From assembly GCA_019637875.1 (NCBI GenBank), contig JAHBUW010000003.1, positions 62,001 through 126,000 of the forward strand: a DNA stretch of 64,000 bases, read 5' to 3'. The position numbers were made by a program, and so were the translations under genes. The notes under the pieces are model-generated. The model searched no databases. It was not told where the DNA came from and was given only the letters and a program-made list of their open reading frames with translations. Below, piece by piece: positions 15,828 to 24,314 of this stretch (positions are counted from its first letter, which is position 1; each line of letters opens with the position of its first letter). Origin of the DNA: Pseudobdellovibrionaceae bacterium. GTDB lineage: Bacteria; Bdellovibrionota; Bdellovibrionia; Bdellovibrionales; Bdellovibrionaceae.

Positions 15828-16871
15828 ATGTTGGGACGCGTGCTCGTTTTTTCGATGCTGGTCATGGGTGGAATCGCCGGTCGGGTCGCCCCGGCCCACG
15901 CCGCGGACGTTCCCCCACCCCTTGAAACCGCGATCCTGAAGGCCAAAACTCTAAAAGACTTCTATCAACGTCTGAAGTTTTCCGAAGCCGACATCAAAGT
16001 CGCGGCCGATATCGTGGGCCGGGATTTCCTCAGCCCCCTGCCGACCGTCCGCAAAGATAAAGACGGCGCGTTCACCTTTACGACCTCCGGTCAGCAAATC
16101 CGTTTGCAGTTCGGCGCACGGGGTTCGCATGAATTCACCGTCGATGGCCAGCGCTTCGAAGTTCGCGCGACCGAGTCCCTTGGCGACGCTTTGAAACGAA
16201 ACCTCGCGCAAGCCCGCGGACCCACCGCGTACCACCATCCCTGGAGCGAGATTTTTCTTCCCCGCGCGCACGCGTTTTTACCCCTTGTCGGCGCCGCGGT
16301 CGTCGCCATCATCGGGACCGGGGGTTACATCTTCTACGAAAAATACAGCGCCACCGAAGCCGCCTGTGATGAGTTCAACACCGCCGTCAATAGCTGCAAC
16401 GAGCCCCTGCGCCAACTGGCCGCTTTGATCCGCAAGTGCCGCAAGACCCAAAAGCCTGAACTCGAGCGCCAGCTTCGGCGGGCCGAACAACGCGTCCGCC
16501 ACGCCGAAACCCGCGGGAACGATCCGCAGGCCGCCGCGCGCGCCCGCGCGGAGCTCAAAGCCCTGAGTGATCAAATGGCGTTGAACGAGAACCCCGCAAA
16601 CCCCGCCCCCTGCACGCTGACCGACGACGAACGCGAGGAAGACGCCTTCACCGGCGCCGAAAGCGCGGCTTCGGGCGTTTACTGGGAAGTGCTTTCCAAG
16701 ATTCAAAATCGCGGGGCCCGCGGATCGACACGGATGATGTGCGCGAACGAACGCCGCGCGATGAGCCGCTGCGTGGAGCAGCTGAAAAAAGCGGGCACGA
16801 TCTTGAACATGGAGTTCATGGTCGACCGCGTTCGCGAAGCCCCCGCCGCCCCGAACGAGGGACGGGACTAG
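15828..16871 (+). CDS. Exported protein of unknown function with a membrane segment
   Basis: Not recognised. The 347 residues begin with a signal peptide (VLVFSMLVMGGIAGRVAPAHAADV). A mixed alpha/beta region (20-130) follows, then one hydrophobic segment near 145-165 (FLPLVGAAVVAIIGTGGYIF), a Cys-rich helical region (ACDEFNTAVNSCNEPL, LIRKCRKT) and charged helices to the end. CAGGAGG lies 5 nt before the ATG at 15828. It could span the inner membrane with both ends in the periplasm or be re-inserted after cleavage. It converges with the permease genes. Confidence 0.65.
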   Translation: MLGRVLVFSMLVMGGIAGRVAPAHAADVPPPLETAILKAKTLKDFYQRLKFSEADIKVAADIVGRDFLSPLPTVRKDKDGAFTFTTSGQQIRLQFGARGSHEFTVDGQRFEVRATESLGDALKRNLAQARGPTAYHHPWSEIFLPRAHAFLPLVGAAVVAIIGTGGYIFYEKYSATEAACDEFNTAVNSCNEPLRQLAALIRKCRKTQKPELERQLRRAEQRVRHAETRGNDPQAAARARAELKALSDQMALNENPANPAPCTLTDDEREEDAFTGAESAASGVYWEVLSKIQNRGARGSTRMMCANERRAMSRCVEQLKKAGTILNMEFMVDRVREAPAAPNEGRD

Positions 16872-16875
16872 GCGA

Positions 16876-16907
16876 CCTAACGACGACTTAACGACGACGA
16901 CTTAACG
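16876..16907. repeat. Tandem repeat across the permease stop codon
   Basis: On the minus strand TTAAGTCGTCGTCG is followed directly by TTAAGTCGTCG and TTAGG. The first unit encodes the C-terminal Leu-Ser-Arg-Arg-Arg of the DppC-like permease; the TAA stop is at the unit junction. It probably arose by slippage or short duplication. Confidence 0.6.
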
Positions 16908-17658
16908 TCACGAGCCGAAACGCCAACAGCGTCGCGAAGAGCAGGAACGTCGGCCCCCACAGGACGTGCGTCGTCGCCGACATGACCCGCCAGCCCTCGA
17001 CGAACACTTGCCCGAGACTCGGTTGCGGTGGCTGCACACCGAACCCGAAGAAGCTAAGCGACGCCTCGGCCAGAATGAAACCCGGCACCTGCAAGAGCAA
17101 AAGAATCCACACTGAACCTTGGATGTTCGGCCAAATGTGTTTGTAAAGAACGCGCGACCTCCCCGCGCCGAGCGCGACGGCCGCATCGGCGTAAAGCATC
17201 TGACGTTCCCGCAAGGTCAATACGCGCGTCTGGCGCGCGATCTCGAACCATCCCGACAGGCCGAGCGCGAGTCCCAAAGTCGCGACGTTCCCCGGAAAGA
17301 GCAGCCCCACCACGAGGCCCAGCACGATCGTCAGCAGAAGGTCGGGCACCGATTCCAAAACCTCGATGATCCGCATCAGGATCAAATCCGTGCGCCCGCC
17401 CATCCAACCGGCCCAGGTGCCGAGCCCCACTCCGATCACGCCCGCGATCATCGCGGACAAAAGCGCGAGCGCGAGCGAAAACCCGTAGCCTTGCAGACTG
17501 CGCCAGAAGAGGTCGCGCCCCAGCGAATCCGTACCCCAAAGATGTTCGGGGCTGGGCCCTTGCAGGATGTTCGTGACGTCCGTCGGTAGCGGCGTCACTT
17601 GGGTAGAGACCACGCCCAAAACGATGAGTCCCAAAAGCGTGATGAGGACGGCTTTCAC
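16888..17658 (-). CDS. ABC transporter permease, DppC/OppC type
   Basis: An inner-membrane permease of 256 residues with an N-terminal helix and a periplasmic segment containing the family phrase EHLWGTDSLGRDLFWRSL. About five further helices follow, with the cytoplasmic EAA loop near VALGAGRSRVLYKHIWPNI. It would pair with the upstream DppB-type permease to import peptides, nickel or similar ligands. The GTG start overlaps the upstream stop by 4 nt. No ATPase or binding-protein gene is in the window, so the substrate is open. The C-terminus is shaped by the tandem repeat at its stop. Confidence 0.9.
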   Translation of the reverse strand: MKAVLITLLGLIVLGVVSTQVTPLPTDVTNILQGPSPEHLWGTDSLGRDLFWRSLQGYGFSLALALLSAMIAGVIGVGLGTWAGWMGGRTDLILMRIIEVLESVPDLLLTIVLGLVVGLLFPGNVATLGLALGLSGWFEIARQTRVLTLRERQMLYADAAVALGAGRSRVLYKHIWPNIQGSVWILLLLQVPGFILAEASLSFFGFGVQPPQPSLGQVFVEGWRVMSATTHVLWGPTFLLFATLLAFRLVTLSRRR

Positions 17659-18578
17659 GTCTCACCCCGCGTAAGCTCGATGCGCGGGTCGACCCGGACG
17701 AGCAAAAGATCGACGACGAGCTGCGAGGCGAACGCGACCGCTCCGGTCGTCAGCGCGACGCCGAGGACCACCGGATAGTCACGCGCGGTGAGCCCCTCCG
17801 CGAAGAGCGAGCCCATCCCCGGGATCGCGAAGACGACCTCGACGAAAAATGAACCCGCAAGCAGCTGCGCGAACAACGTTCCCAACTGCGCGAGCACCGC
17901 CACCGAAGCCTCGGGAAAAATCCAACCGAAAGAGATGCGCTTTTCGGAAAAACCCAACGAGCGCGCGGTGCGGGCCGCGTCCGAGCGGCGCAAACGCTCG
18001 AGCTCCAGGGCGAGAATCTGCCCCAGCCGCAGCGAGGGGCGCACGCTCATCGCGATCACCGGCAAAACGTAACCCCACGCGGATTCGATGCGGGCCACGG
18101 GGAACCAGCCGAGTTTCAGCGCGAACAAATCCACCAAAAGCGGCGCGAGCACGAGCCCCGGCAGCGCGAAGCCGAGCAGCGCGACGCCCATGCCCGCCCG
18201 GCGCAGCCTTGCGGACCTCGTCGAGATGAACGCGAAAAGCAGAAGCCCCGCTAAGCTCAGTGCGAACGACAATCCCGCCAGGCTCGCCGTCGGCACCCAA
18301 CGCTCCGCGAGCAGGCGCGCGACCGGCACTCCGGGTGAGTCGTAACTCACGCCGAAATTTCCTTGAGCGAGACCCGACAGATAATTGAAGTATTGCGTGA
18401 GTGGAGGTGCTTGCAGCCCGACCTGGGCTTCGAAGGCGGCGCGCACCGCCGGGTGCAGCGCCTCATCGTTCAGGAATGGGGAACCGGGAAGAAATCGCAG
18501 CAGAAAAAAACAGACCGTCGCCAGAACCCAAAGCGACAAAAGACTGAGCGCAATCCGCTGGACTAAATATCTTCCCAT
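17655..18578 (-). CDS. ABC transporter permease, DppB/OppB type
   Basis: This 307-residue permease begins MGRYLVQRIALSLLSLWVLATVCFFLLRFLPGSPF, the usual DppB opening (first helix then the LxGDP-like periplasmic start). FGVSYDSPGVPVARLLAERWVPTASL and the EAA-like loop ARSLGFSEKRISFGWIFPEA follow, ending in a helix pair. Its first 16 nt overlap the end of the lytic-transglycosylase gene, suggesting translational coupling in one operon slt-like-dppB-dppC. The link might mean uptake of muropeptides released by the transglycosylase, which is inference only. Confidence 0.9.
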   Translation of the reverse strand: MGRYLVQRIALSLLSLWVLATVCFFLLRFLPGSPFLNDEALHPAVRAAFEAQVGLQAPPLTQYFNYLSGLAQGNFGVSYDSPGVPVARLLAERWVPTASLAGLSFALSLAGLLLFAFISTRSARLRRAGMGVALLGFALPGLVLAPLLVDLFALKLGWFPVARIESAWGYVLPVIAMSVRPSLRLGQILALELERLRRSDAARTARSLGFSEKRISFGWIFPEASVAVLAQLGTLFAQLLAGSFFVEVVFAIPGMGSLFAEGLTARDYPVVLGVALTTGAVAFASQLVVDLLLVRVDPRIELTRGET

Positions 18579-21067
18579 GTCTCCTTCATTGGCACGGGCT
18601 CGAGAATGCGGATCAAAATCGGCTGTGTCAACTCGGGAAAGACGTCGCTTTGATTCGAGTACAGGCTCGCGTAAACCTGATAATTCGTGATCACTTTTTT
18701 AACGTAGTTACGGGTTTCCAGGAACGGAATGTGTTCGATGAACTCATCCAGCTCGAGCGTGCCGAAGCGGTTCAGCCAGGTCTTCACGCGATGGGGACCG
18801 GCATTGTAACCCGCAGCCATCAGCGCGCGATTGGATTCAAAGGTCCGCGATAGACGTTGCAGGTAGCGCGTGCCCAAACGGATCGCGACCGGCGGTTCGA
18901 GCAGCGTTTGCGGCGCGAAACCGCGCTCGCCCATCAGCTCCGAGATTTTTTCGCCCGTTTTCGGCATGACCTGCATGAGGCCCAGGGCGCCGACCGGCGA
19001 AATCGCGTCGCGTTTGAACGCGGATTCGGCGCGCATGATCGCCCACACCATGTCCTTCGGGACCTCGAAGCTCTTCGACGATTCCGAGACGAACTTGTCG
19101 TAGGCCTTCGGGTACGCGCTTTCCCACAACGCGCGCTGGGCGTCCCAACCTTCGCGACGTTGCTGGATGAACCGGTGGGTTGCGATCGCGGCGCTGCGGT
19201 GGAACTGCTCGATTTTTTCGTACTCGGCGGTCAGTTGGCGCAGGTAATCGCGGTTCGCTGTCTTGCGTTCGATGTCGTAAAGTTCCCACTTCGCGAGTTC
19301 GACCAAACCCAAACTGATCAAACGCCGCGCGCGCTCGAACTTCTGCACGATGAAGGGGCTCGGCGAAGTCGACAAGTTGACGGGCTCGTCCACGATCTCG
19401 ACGCTTTTTTGATCGCTGGTTTCCCCGCCCTCTTCATTCGCTTGCAGGTCCCCGGTTTCTTCCAGCGGGTTCATGCTGATCGCGTCTTCGGGACTTTCGA
19501 TCGAACCTTCGGCCATCGAGGTCGCCCAGCGGTTCGAATCGAAGTTCATCAGGATGGGACGTTGGCTCGCGGGCATACGCGAAGAACTGACCGAGGCCAT
19601 CCAGCGCGCGATCCGGCGCGGCTGCATCTGCTCGATGGACTTCAAACGCTGACGGGCCGCCAGGGCGTAATAGCCCTCGCCGCCTTGACGGGTGATGGTT
19701 TCGAAGAGCGTGCGTGCCTGCTCGAAATTTTTCAGGCGCAGCTGACTCATCGCCATCCAGTATTCCACGCGGTCCGCGGTCTGGTGACGATGCCGGAAGC
19801 GGCGCGAGCTCATTTTTTCGCGCAGGTCGCCGAAAGCTTTGTAAGCGCGGTCGTAGTTCCCTTTCAGGTAGCTGATCCAGGCCAAATGCCATTCGGCATC
19901 GAGCGCGAGTCCCGAACCGCCGTTCTCGGTCAGGAACTGACGGAAGCGACGGGTCGCGCCGTCGTAGTCTTGATACTGGTAACTCATGAACGCCGCTTGG
20001 AACAGCGCCTGGCGTCCGCGCTGGGACTTCGGCGTCATGCGGTGAATGTTCATGTAAGCGCCGATCGACGTCGCCGAATCGCCCGCCCGCGCCGCCGCGG
20101 AAGCGATGACGCCCAGATAGTTCAAATCACCTTTGCGCTGTTGGTAGTAGGGCGCGAGCAACTCCAATGCCTGCGTGACTTCCCCCTCGTGCAGGAAATA
20201 GTGCGCTTTCAAACGGTCGATCTCGAAACTGCGCTGCCCTTGGGCGCGCTTCTCGACTTTGTCGATCTCGGCTTTCGCGCGACTCGCCTGCCCCGACAGC
20301 ATCAGGTTGCGGTTGCGATCCAGCAGATCGTCCCAGCTGAACGCGCAGAGGGTTTCCTTGTTGCCCATTTTATTTTCGTCCGAGAAAGGCCCCCAGTCCT
20401 TCACCTCGGGCATATCCGGAAAATCGCGGTAAATGCGCGTCACGCGACGGCAGAAGTCGCGCGTACGGCCCAACCCCCGCTCGCTGAGGGCGAGGTTCCA
20501 CAGGACACCCGCGTAGTCCGCCTCGTTGCGCACGCGTTTTTCAAGACCCGCGAGAAGCTTCTGCGCGTCGCCGAAGCGACCTTCCACGAGCGCGATCTGC
20601 GCGAGCAGAATCTGCGCGTCGTTATACACTTTCCGGCTGGTATCTTTCTTGTCGATTTTTTCGGCGAACGCGCGCGCCTCTTTGATGCGGCCCTGATGGT
20701 AGTCGCTTTGCGCGGACAGGAGGTTCACGTAGTCGGTCCACAGGCCCGGGCGTCCGAGCAGCGGCTTCACCGACTCGGTGACTTTCGCCCATTCCTTTTT
20801 TTCGGCCAGAACGAAGGCGCGCGCCAATTGCAGGAACTCGGTTTCGCTGGCGGGTTGACGCTTCAGTTCCGTGTCGATGTTTTTCAGCGCTTCATCCCAT
20901 TTATTTTGGGTGAAAAATTGGCTCAGGGTGTAGGCGGGCTCATAAGTCGCGGCGACGCCGGTCGTCGCGGCTTTCTGCGCGAGGACGAGCGAGGGCGAAA
21001 GCACCGGCAAAAGTAGGCCCGCCAAAAGCGGGGCGCACCGAAGCGCGCGGAGAGGCTGCTTCAACAT
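18563..21067 (-). CDS. Soluble lytic murein transglycosylase with TPR-rich N-terminus
   Basis: A periplasmic muramidase-like enzyme of 834 residues that cleaves the MurNAc-GlcNAc bond, forming 1,6-anhydro-MurNAc. The signal peptide (ALRCAPLLAGLLLPVLSPSLVLA) is followed by a helical superhelix of TPR-like repeats (about 45-640). The GH23/SLT domain is at about 665-815: VPKDMVWAIMRAESAFK with the catalytic Glu, GALGLMQVMPKTGE, and ALMAAGYNAGPHRVKTWL. A stretch near 510-560 is acidic and low in complexity. It is longer than E. coli Slt70. It is divergent from radA and overlaps the permease gene downstream. Confidence 0.92.
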   Translation of the reverse strand: MLKQPLRALRCAPLLAGLLLPVLSPSLVLAQKAATTGVAATYEPAYTLSQFFTQNKWDEALKNIDTELKRQPASETEFLQLARAFVLAEKKEWAKVTESVKPLLGRPGLWTDYVNLLSAQSDYHQGRIKEARAFAEKIDKKDTSRKVYNDAQILLAQIALVEGRFGDAQKLLAGLEKRVRNEADYAGVLWNLALSERGLGRTRDFCRRVTRIYRDFPDMPEVKDWGPFSDENKMGNKETLCAFSWDDLLDRNRNLMLSGQASRAKAEIDKVEKRAQGQRSFEIDRLKAHYFLHEGEVTQALELLAPYYQQRKGDLNYLGVIASAAARAGDSATSIGAYMNIHRMTPKSQRGRQALFQAAFMSYQYQDYDGATRRFRQFLTENGGSGLALDAEWHLAWISYLKGNYDRAYKAFGDLREKMSSRRFRHRHQTADRVEYWMAMSQLRLKNFEQARTLFETITRQGGEGYYALAARQRLKSIEQMQPRRIARWMASVSSSRMPASQRPILMNFDSNRWATSMAEGSIESPEDAISMNPLEETGDLQANEEGGETSDQKSVEIVDEPVNLSTSPSPFIVQKFERARRLISLGLVELAKWELYDIERKTANRDYLRQLTAEYEKIEQFHRSAAIATHRFIQQRREGWDAQRALWESAYPKAYDKFVSESSKSFEVPKDMVWAIMRAESAFKRDAISPVGALGLMQVMPKTGEKISELMGERGFAPQTLLEPPVAIRLGTRYLQRLSRTFESNRALMAAGYNAGPHRVKTWLNRFGTLELDEFIEHIPFLETRNYVKKVITNYQVYASLYSNQSDVFPELTQPILIRILEPVPMKETWEDI

Positions 21068-21077
21068 TATTTCTTCC

Positions 21078-21105
21078 TTGAATCAGGTTGAGGCTCACCT
21101 ATTAT
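21078..21105 (+). promoter_or_regulatory. Predicted radA promoter with very short leader
   Basis: TTGAAT (21078-21083) and TATTAT (21100-21105) are 16 nt apart. Transcription would start about 6 nt before the radA ATG, which has no ribosome site. Confidence 0.55.
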
Positions 21106-21118
21106 CCAAACACCTAAA

Positions 21119-22531
21119 ATGGCGAAATCGAAGTCCAAAACCATCTTTGTCTGTCAAAATTGCGGGGCGCAGCGGCCCCGTTACGAAGGTCGGTGTTCCG
21201 ACTGCGGCGAATGGAACACTTACGTTGAAGAACGCGTGTCCTCCGCCCCGGCCCCCGCGGTCGGTGATCGCAGCTGGCTTCGCCCCGACGCGCCCAAGGC
21301 CGGTGACCTCTTCACCCTGGACCAAAATCCAGCGGAGCAAAGTTTAAAGCGCTGGTCCACCGGCATGGGTGAACTCGACCGCGTGTTGGGCGGCGGCCTG
21401 GTCCGGGGCGGCTTCGTGCTTTTGGGCGGAGCGCCCGGCATCGGGAAGTCGACCATCCTCATGCAGATGGCGGGCGGCCTTTCGCAAAACGCCGAAAAAA
21501 TCATTTATGTTTCGGCCGAGGAAAGCGTCGAGCAGACCGCGCACCGGGCCCAGCGCCTGGGGGTGCGCGCGAAGAACGTCGCCATCGTTTCGGAAGCGCG
21601 GATGGAGAGCATCCTCTCGCTGTGCGAATCCGAGCGTCCCGACGTGTTGATCGTCGACTCGATCCAGACCGTTTACCTGGAGAGCGTGGACTCGGCCCCC
21701 GGCAGCGTTTCGCAGGTGCGCGAAAGCGCGGCGCAGCTCTTGACGCTGGCCAAAGCGCGCGGCGTTTCGGTTTTCCTGATCGGCCACATCACGAAGGACG
21801 GCAACATCGCGGGCCCCAAGGTCCTCGAGCACATGGTCGACTGCGTCCTGTCCTTCGAGGGCGAAAGCACGCAGCAGTTCCGCCTGTTGCGCGCGCTGAA
21901 AAACCGCTTCGGCGCGGCCCACGAACTGGGCGTTTTCGAGATGGCCGGCATCGGACTGCGCGAGGTCGCGAACCCCTCGGAGCTTTTCCTAGAGGAAAAG
22001 CGTGATTCAAATTTGGGTTCGGCGGTCTACGCCTCGGTCGAGGGGACCCGCCCCCTGTTGTGCGAAATCCAGGCGCTGACCGTCGCGAGCCCCATGGCCA
22101 ACCCGCGCCGGACCACCCTCGGCGTCAGCCAGACGCGCGTGCACATGCTGCTCGCGGTCCTGGAACGTCATCTGGAAATTCAGCTGTCCAACCAGGACGT
22201 CTACGTGAACGTCGTCGGGGGACTCGATCTGGAGGATCCGAGTTCGGATCTGGCCGTGGTCGCGGCGCTGCTTTCGACCGAAGGACGCCAGGAGCTGCCG
22301 CCGAAATGCGTCTTCTTCGGTGAGGTCGGGCTGACCGGGGAAGTGCGCGCGACCAGCTTCGCCGAACAGCGGCTGCGTGAAGCGCAGAAGCTGGGCTTCA
22401 AACACGTCTTCCTTCCCGCTTCGAATCAGAAATTCCTGAAGTCCATCGTCGAGGATTCGCCCCTGAAGTTCCATTGGATTCGGAATCTGCGTGAATTTCC
22501 GGGAATTTTGTTTTCTGATAAAAGAAAATAA
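21119..22531 (+). CDS. radA: DNA repair protein RadA (branch-migration ATPase)
   Basis: This RecA-like helicase of 470 residues processes recombination intermediates. The zinc finger is CQNCGAQRPRYEGRCSDC (residues 12-29). Walker A is GGAPGIGKSTILMQMAGG, the B-strand region is DVLIVDSIQTVY, the RadA-specific KNRFG motif is present, and the C-terminal Lon-protease-like domain includes VYVNVVGGLDLEDPSSDLAVVAALLS. Length and motif order are standard. It is divergent from the transglycosylase gene; the cNMP-binding gene follows 21 nt downstream and probably shares the transcript. Confidence 0.97.
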   Translation: MAKSKSKTIFVCQNCGAQRPRYEGRCSDCGEWNTYVEERVSSAPAPAVGDRSWLRPDAPKAGDLFTLDQNPAEQSLKRWSTGMGELDRVLGGGLVRGGFVLLGGAPGIGKSTILMQMAGGLSQNAEKIIYVSAEESVEQTAHRAQRLGVRAKNVAIVSEARMESILSLCESERPDVLIVDSIQTVYLESVDSAPGSVSQVRESAAQLLTLAKARGVSVFLIGHITKDGNIAGPKVLEHMVDCVLSFEGESTQQFRLLRALKNRFGAAHELGVFEMAGIGLREVANPSELFLEEKRDSNLGSAVYASVEGTRPLLCEIQALTVASPMANPRRTTLGVSQTRVHMLLAVLERHLEIQLSNQDVYVNVVGGLDLEDPSSDLAVVAALLSTEGRQELPPKCVFFGEVGLTGEVRATSFAEQRLREAQKLGFKHVFLPASNQKFLKSIVEDSPLKFHWIRNLREFPGILFSDKRK

Positions 22532-22552
22532 ATTCTGCCAGGAGTTTTCCGG

Positions 22553-22927
22553 ATGTCCCTGAACGAGAACGAAGAAGTTCACCGCGAAGTTTATAAGCCC
22601 GGCGAATACATTTTTTTCGAAGGCGATATCGACTTCCACTTCTACATCATCGAATCGGGTCAGGTCTCGATCTTCACGAAAGGTCAGGACGGCCGGAAGA
22701 TCACGATCACCGAAGTGAACGAAGGCGAAAGCTTCGGCGAGTTCGCGCTACTGGATCGCAAACCGCGCTCGGCCTCGGCGCAAGCGGTGACCGAAACGAC
22801 CGTCTTCAAGATCAGCGAAAAAGGTTACGAGGAGCTTCTGCAGGAACTTCCCGTGTGGGCGTCGACCATGCTGAAGAGCTTCGCGGATCGCCTGCGTAAG
22901 ATGAACGCGGTTCTCGCCCAACTCTAG
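22553..22927 (+). CDS. Cyclic-nucleotide-binding-domain protein
   Basis: A stand-alone 124-residue CAP-like effector domain. The beta-roll is visible as VYKPGEYIFFEGDIDFHFYI, then GQVSIFTKGQDGRKITITEV. The phosphate-binding cassette region is GESFGEFALLDRKPRSASAQA, with Glu and Arg at the positions used for cyclic-nucleotide phosphate and ribose. Helices run to the C-terminus, but there is no DNA-binding domain. It probably works by protein contact. CAGGAG precedes the ATG, and it sits between radA and a small membrane protein in an apparent operon. Confidence 0.85.
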   Translation: MSLNENEEVHREVYKPGEYIFFEGDIDFHFYIIESGQVSIFTKGQDGRKITITEVNEGESFGEFALLDRKPRSASAQAVTETTVFKISEKGYEELLQELPVWASTMLKSFADRLRKMNAVLAQL

Positions 22928-22936
22928 GAGCGGTGG

Positions 22937-23290
22937 ATGCAGTCCTGCAGTCCCCTTCAACTTTTGCAGTGGCCTTTGATCGTGCTGATCTCGGTCGTGC
23001 TGCTGATCTTGTCGGTCTACTACCGGCGCTTGGGATGGCGACTTTACACGGTCCTGGGCCTCTTCGGCGCCGTCGCCTGCATGGTGCTGACCTATGCCTT
23101 TTATAGGCTCGCGCTCCTCGGACACGAATTGGACTCGCAGCTCACGACCATCGAAAGCGCCTTCCCGCCCGTCTCGGAAGAGTGTTTTGAGACCTCCTTG
23201 GGCCTTTCGGCGCTGCCCTTCGCGATTTTGGCGGTCACCTACCTCTACCAATTTCTGCGCCGGCGGCGGCGCAAATCGCGGGCCTTATAG
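22937..23290 (+). CDS. Small membrane protein of unknown function
   Basis: The 117-residue protein has three predicted transmembrane helices: LIVLISVVLLILSVYY (about 14-30), YTVLGLFGAVACMVLTYAFY (37-57) and LPFAILAVTYLYQFL (92-107). It ends in an Arg-rich cytoplasmic tail (RRRRRKSR). TAGGAG lies 6 nt before the ATG. It starts 9 nt after the cNMP-binding gene and could be its membrane partner. No family was recognised. Confidence 0.7.
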   Translation: MQSCSPLQLLQWPLIVLISVVLLILSVYYRRLGWRLYTVLGLFGAVACMVLTYAFYRLALLGHELDSQLTTIESAFPPVSEECFETSLGLSALPFAILAVTYLYQFLRRRRRKSRAL

Positions 23291-23345
23291 ACGGCCTAAA
23301 ATCCTTTGTCTGGGAATTTTCCGCGCGGGACCTTACAACCCTGGC

Positions 23346-24314
23346 ATGCGCATCCCCCTTCTTCTCGCCACGCTGATCCTGACGACCGCGGCCCATGCGG
23401 CGGATGCCCGCCGCTTCACCCCGACCGGGCCCGATGAGCATCCCGCGCAGATTCTGCTCGATTCGCCGAGCGGTCGTTGCAGCGCGAACGTCATTTCGGA
23501 CGCGGGGCATGTGTTGACCGCGCGCCACTGCCTGATGCGCTGTTTGGTCGCGAGTGGCGTCTTTGAATTCCGTAAGGACAGCGGTTTCTTCCTGCAGTTC
23601 CTGAAACCGGAACGTTTGGGCGTCGCGACCTGCGAACTGGAGCTCGACGGGAAAGTCCGCACGGCGACCGTGATCGCGACCGCCCCCGGCTTTCTGTCGC
23701 AGATGGAAGAGCGCGGCTTCCGCGCGATCAATCCGGAACGTTACGACGAGTTGGTCGCCCTGGGTTTCACCAGTCGCGGCGACTTCGTGATCCTAGAGGT
23801 CCCGGAACTGGCGGGACGTCCCTGCCGTCCCTTGGCCCGCGAACTTCCGCGGGCGGGCGAGCCCGTGGCGAGCGCGAGCTTTCCGAGCGCGACGACTCGT
23901 CCCGACGGGGCGAACTCGGACGGCGTCGCGAAATACCGAACCGCGGGCCGCGTGACTTCGGGGATCGCCGACAATGCGTGTTTGCAAGAATGGGCGAAGA
24001 CGGCGGCCCCCGCCGAATACGATCGCCGCCTGAAATCGCTGCGCGAAAATTTCGACGAGCCCGGCAGCTTCATGACCGACACCGACGCCGTTCCCGGCTC
24101 GAGCGGATCGGGAATCTGGAACGAACGCGGCGAGATCGTGGGAATTTTGACGAATGCCTACCGTCACGCGGCGACGACGAATCGGAACACCGACGAACCC
24201 AACGCGCGCTACTGCGCAGGTTCGAGCCTCGCGCTTTCGGGCGCGCGGATCTATGAGCTCATCGAAGCGCTCGCCCCCGGTTGGGACGCGCGCCTGCGCT
24301 GCACTTCGAACTAA
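23346..24314 (+). CDS. Secreted trypsin-like / V8-type serine protease
   Basis: After a signal peptide (RIPLLLATLILTTAAHAAD) the 322-residue protein shows a chymotrypsin-fold protease. The catalytic His is in VISDAGHVLTARHCLMRC, the Asp is probably in the SRGDFVILEVPEL stretch, and the nucleophile Ser is in DAVPGSSGSGIWNERGEIVGIL. GSSGSG is closer to glutamyl-endopeptidase-like S1B enzymes than to classical GDSGGP. No pro-domain or membrane anchor is evident. TACAAC ends 6 nt before the ATG and may be a leaderless -10 box. It overlaps the convergent dehydrogenase gene by 4 nt. Confidence 0.82.
   Translation: MRIPLLLATLILTTAAHAADARRFTPTGPDEHPAQILLDSPSGRCSANVISDAGHVLTARHCLMRCLVASGVFEFRKDSGFFLQFLKPERLGVATCELELDGKVRTATVIATAPGFLSQMEERGFRAINPERYDELVALGFTSRGDFVILEVPELAGRPCRPLARELPRAGEPVASASFPSATTRPDGANSDGVAKYRTAGRVTSGIADNACLQEWAKTAAPAEYDRRLKSLRENFDEPGSFMTDTDAVPGSSGSGIWNERGEIVGILTNAYRHAATTNRNTDEPNARYCAGSSLALSGARIYELIEALAPGWDARLRCTSN

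Noticed and set aside
18857-21016. 719-residue open frame on the plus strand
   Set aside because: It mirrors the lytic transglycosylase gene; its composition is Arg/His/Leu-rich with no domain and no ribosome site.
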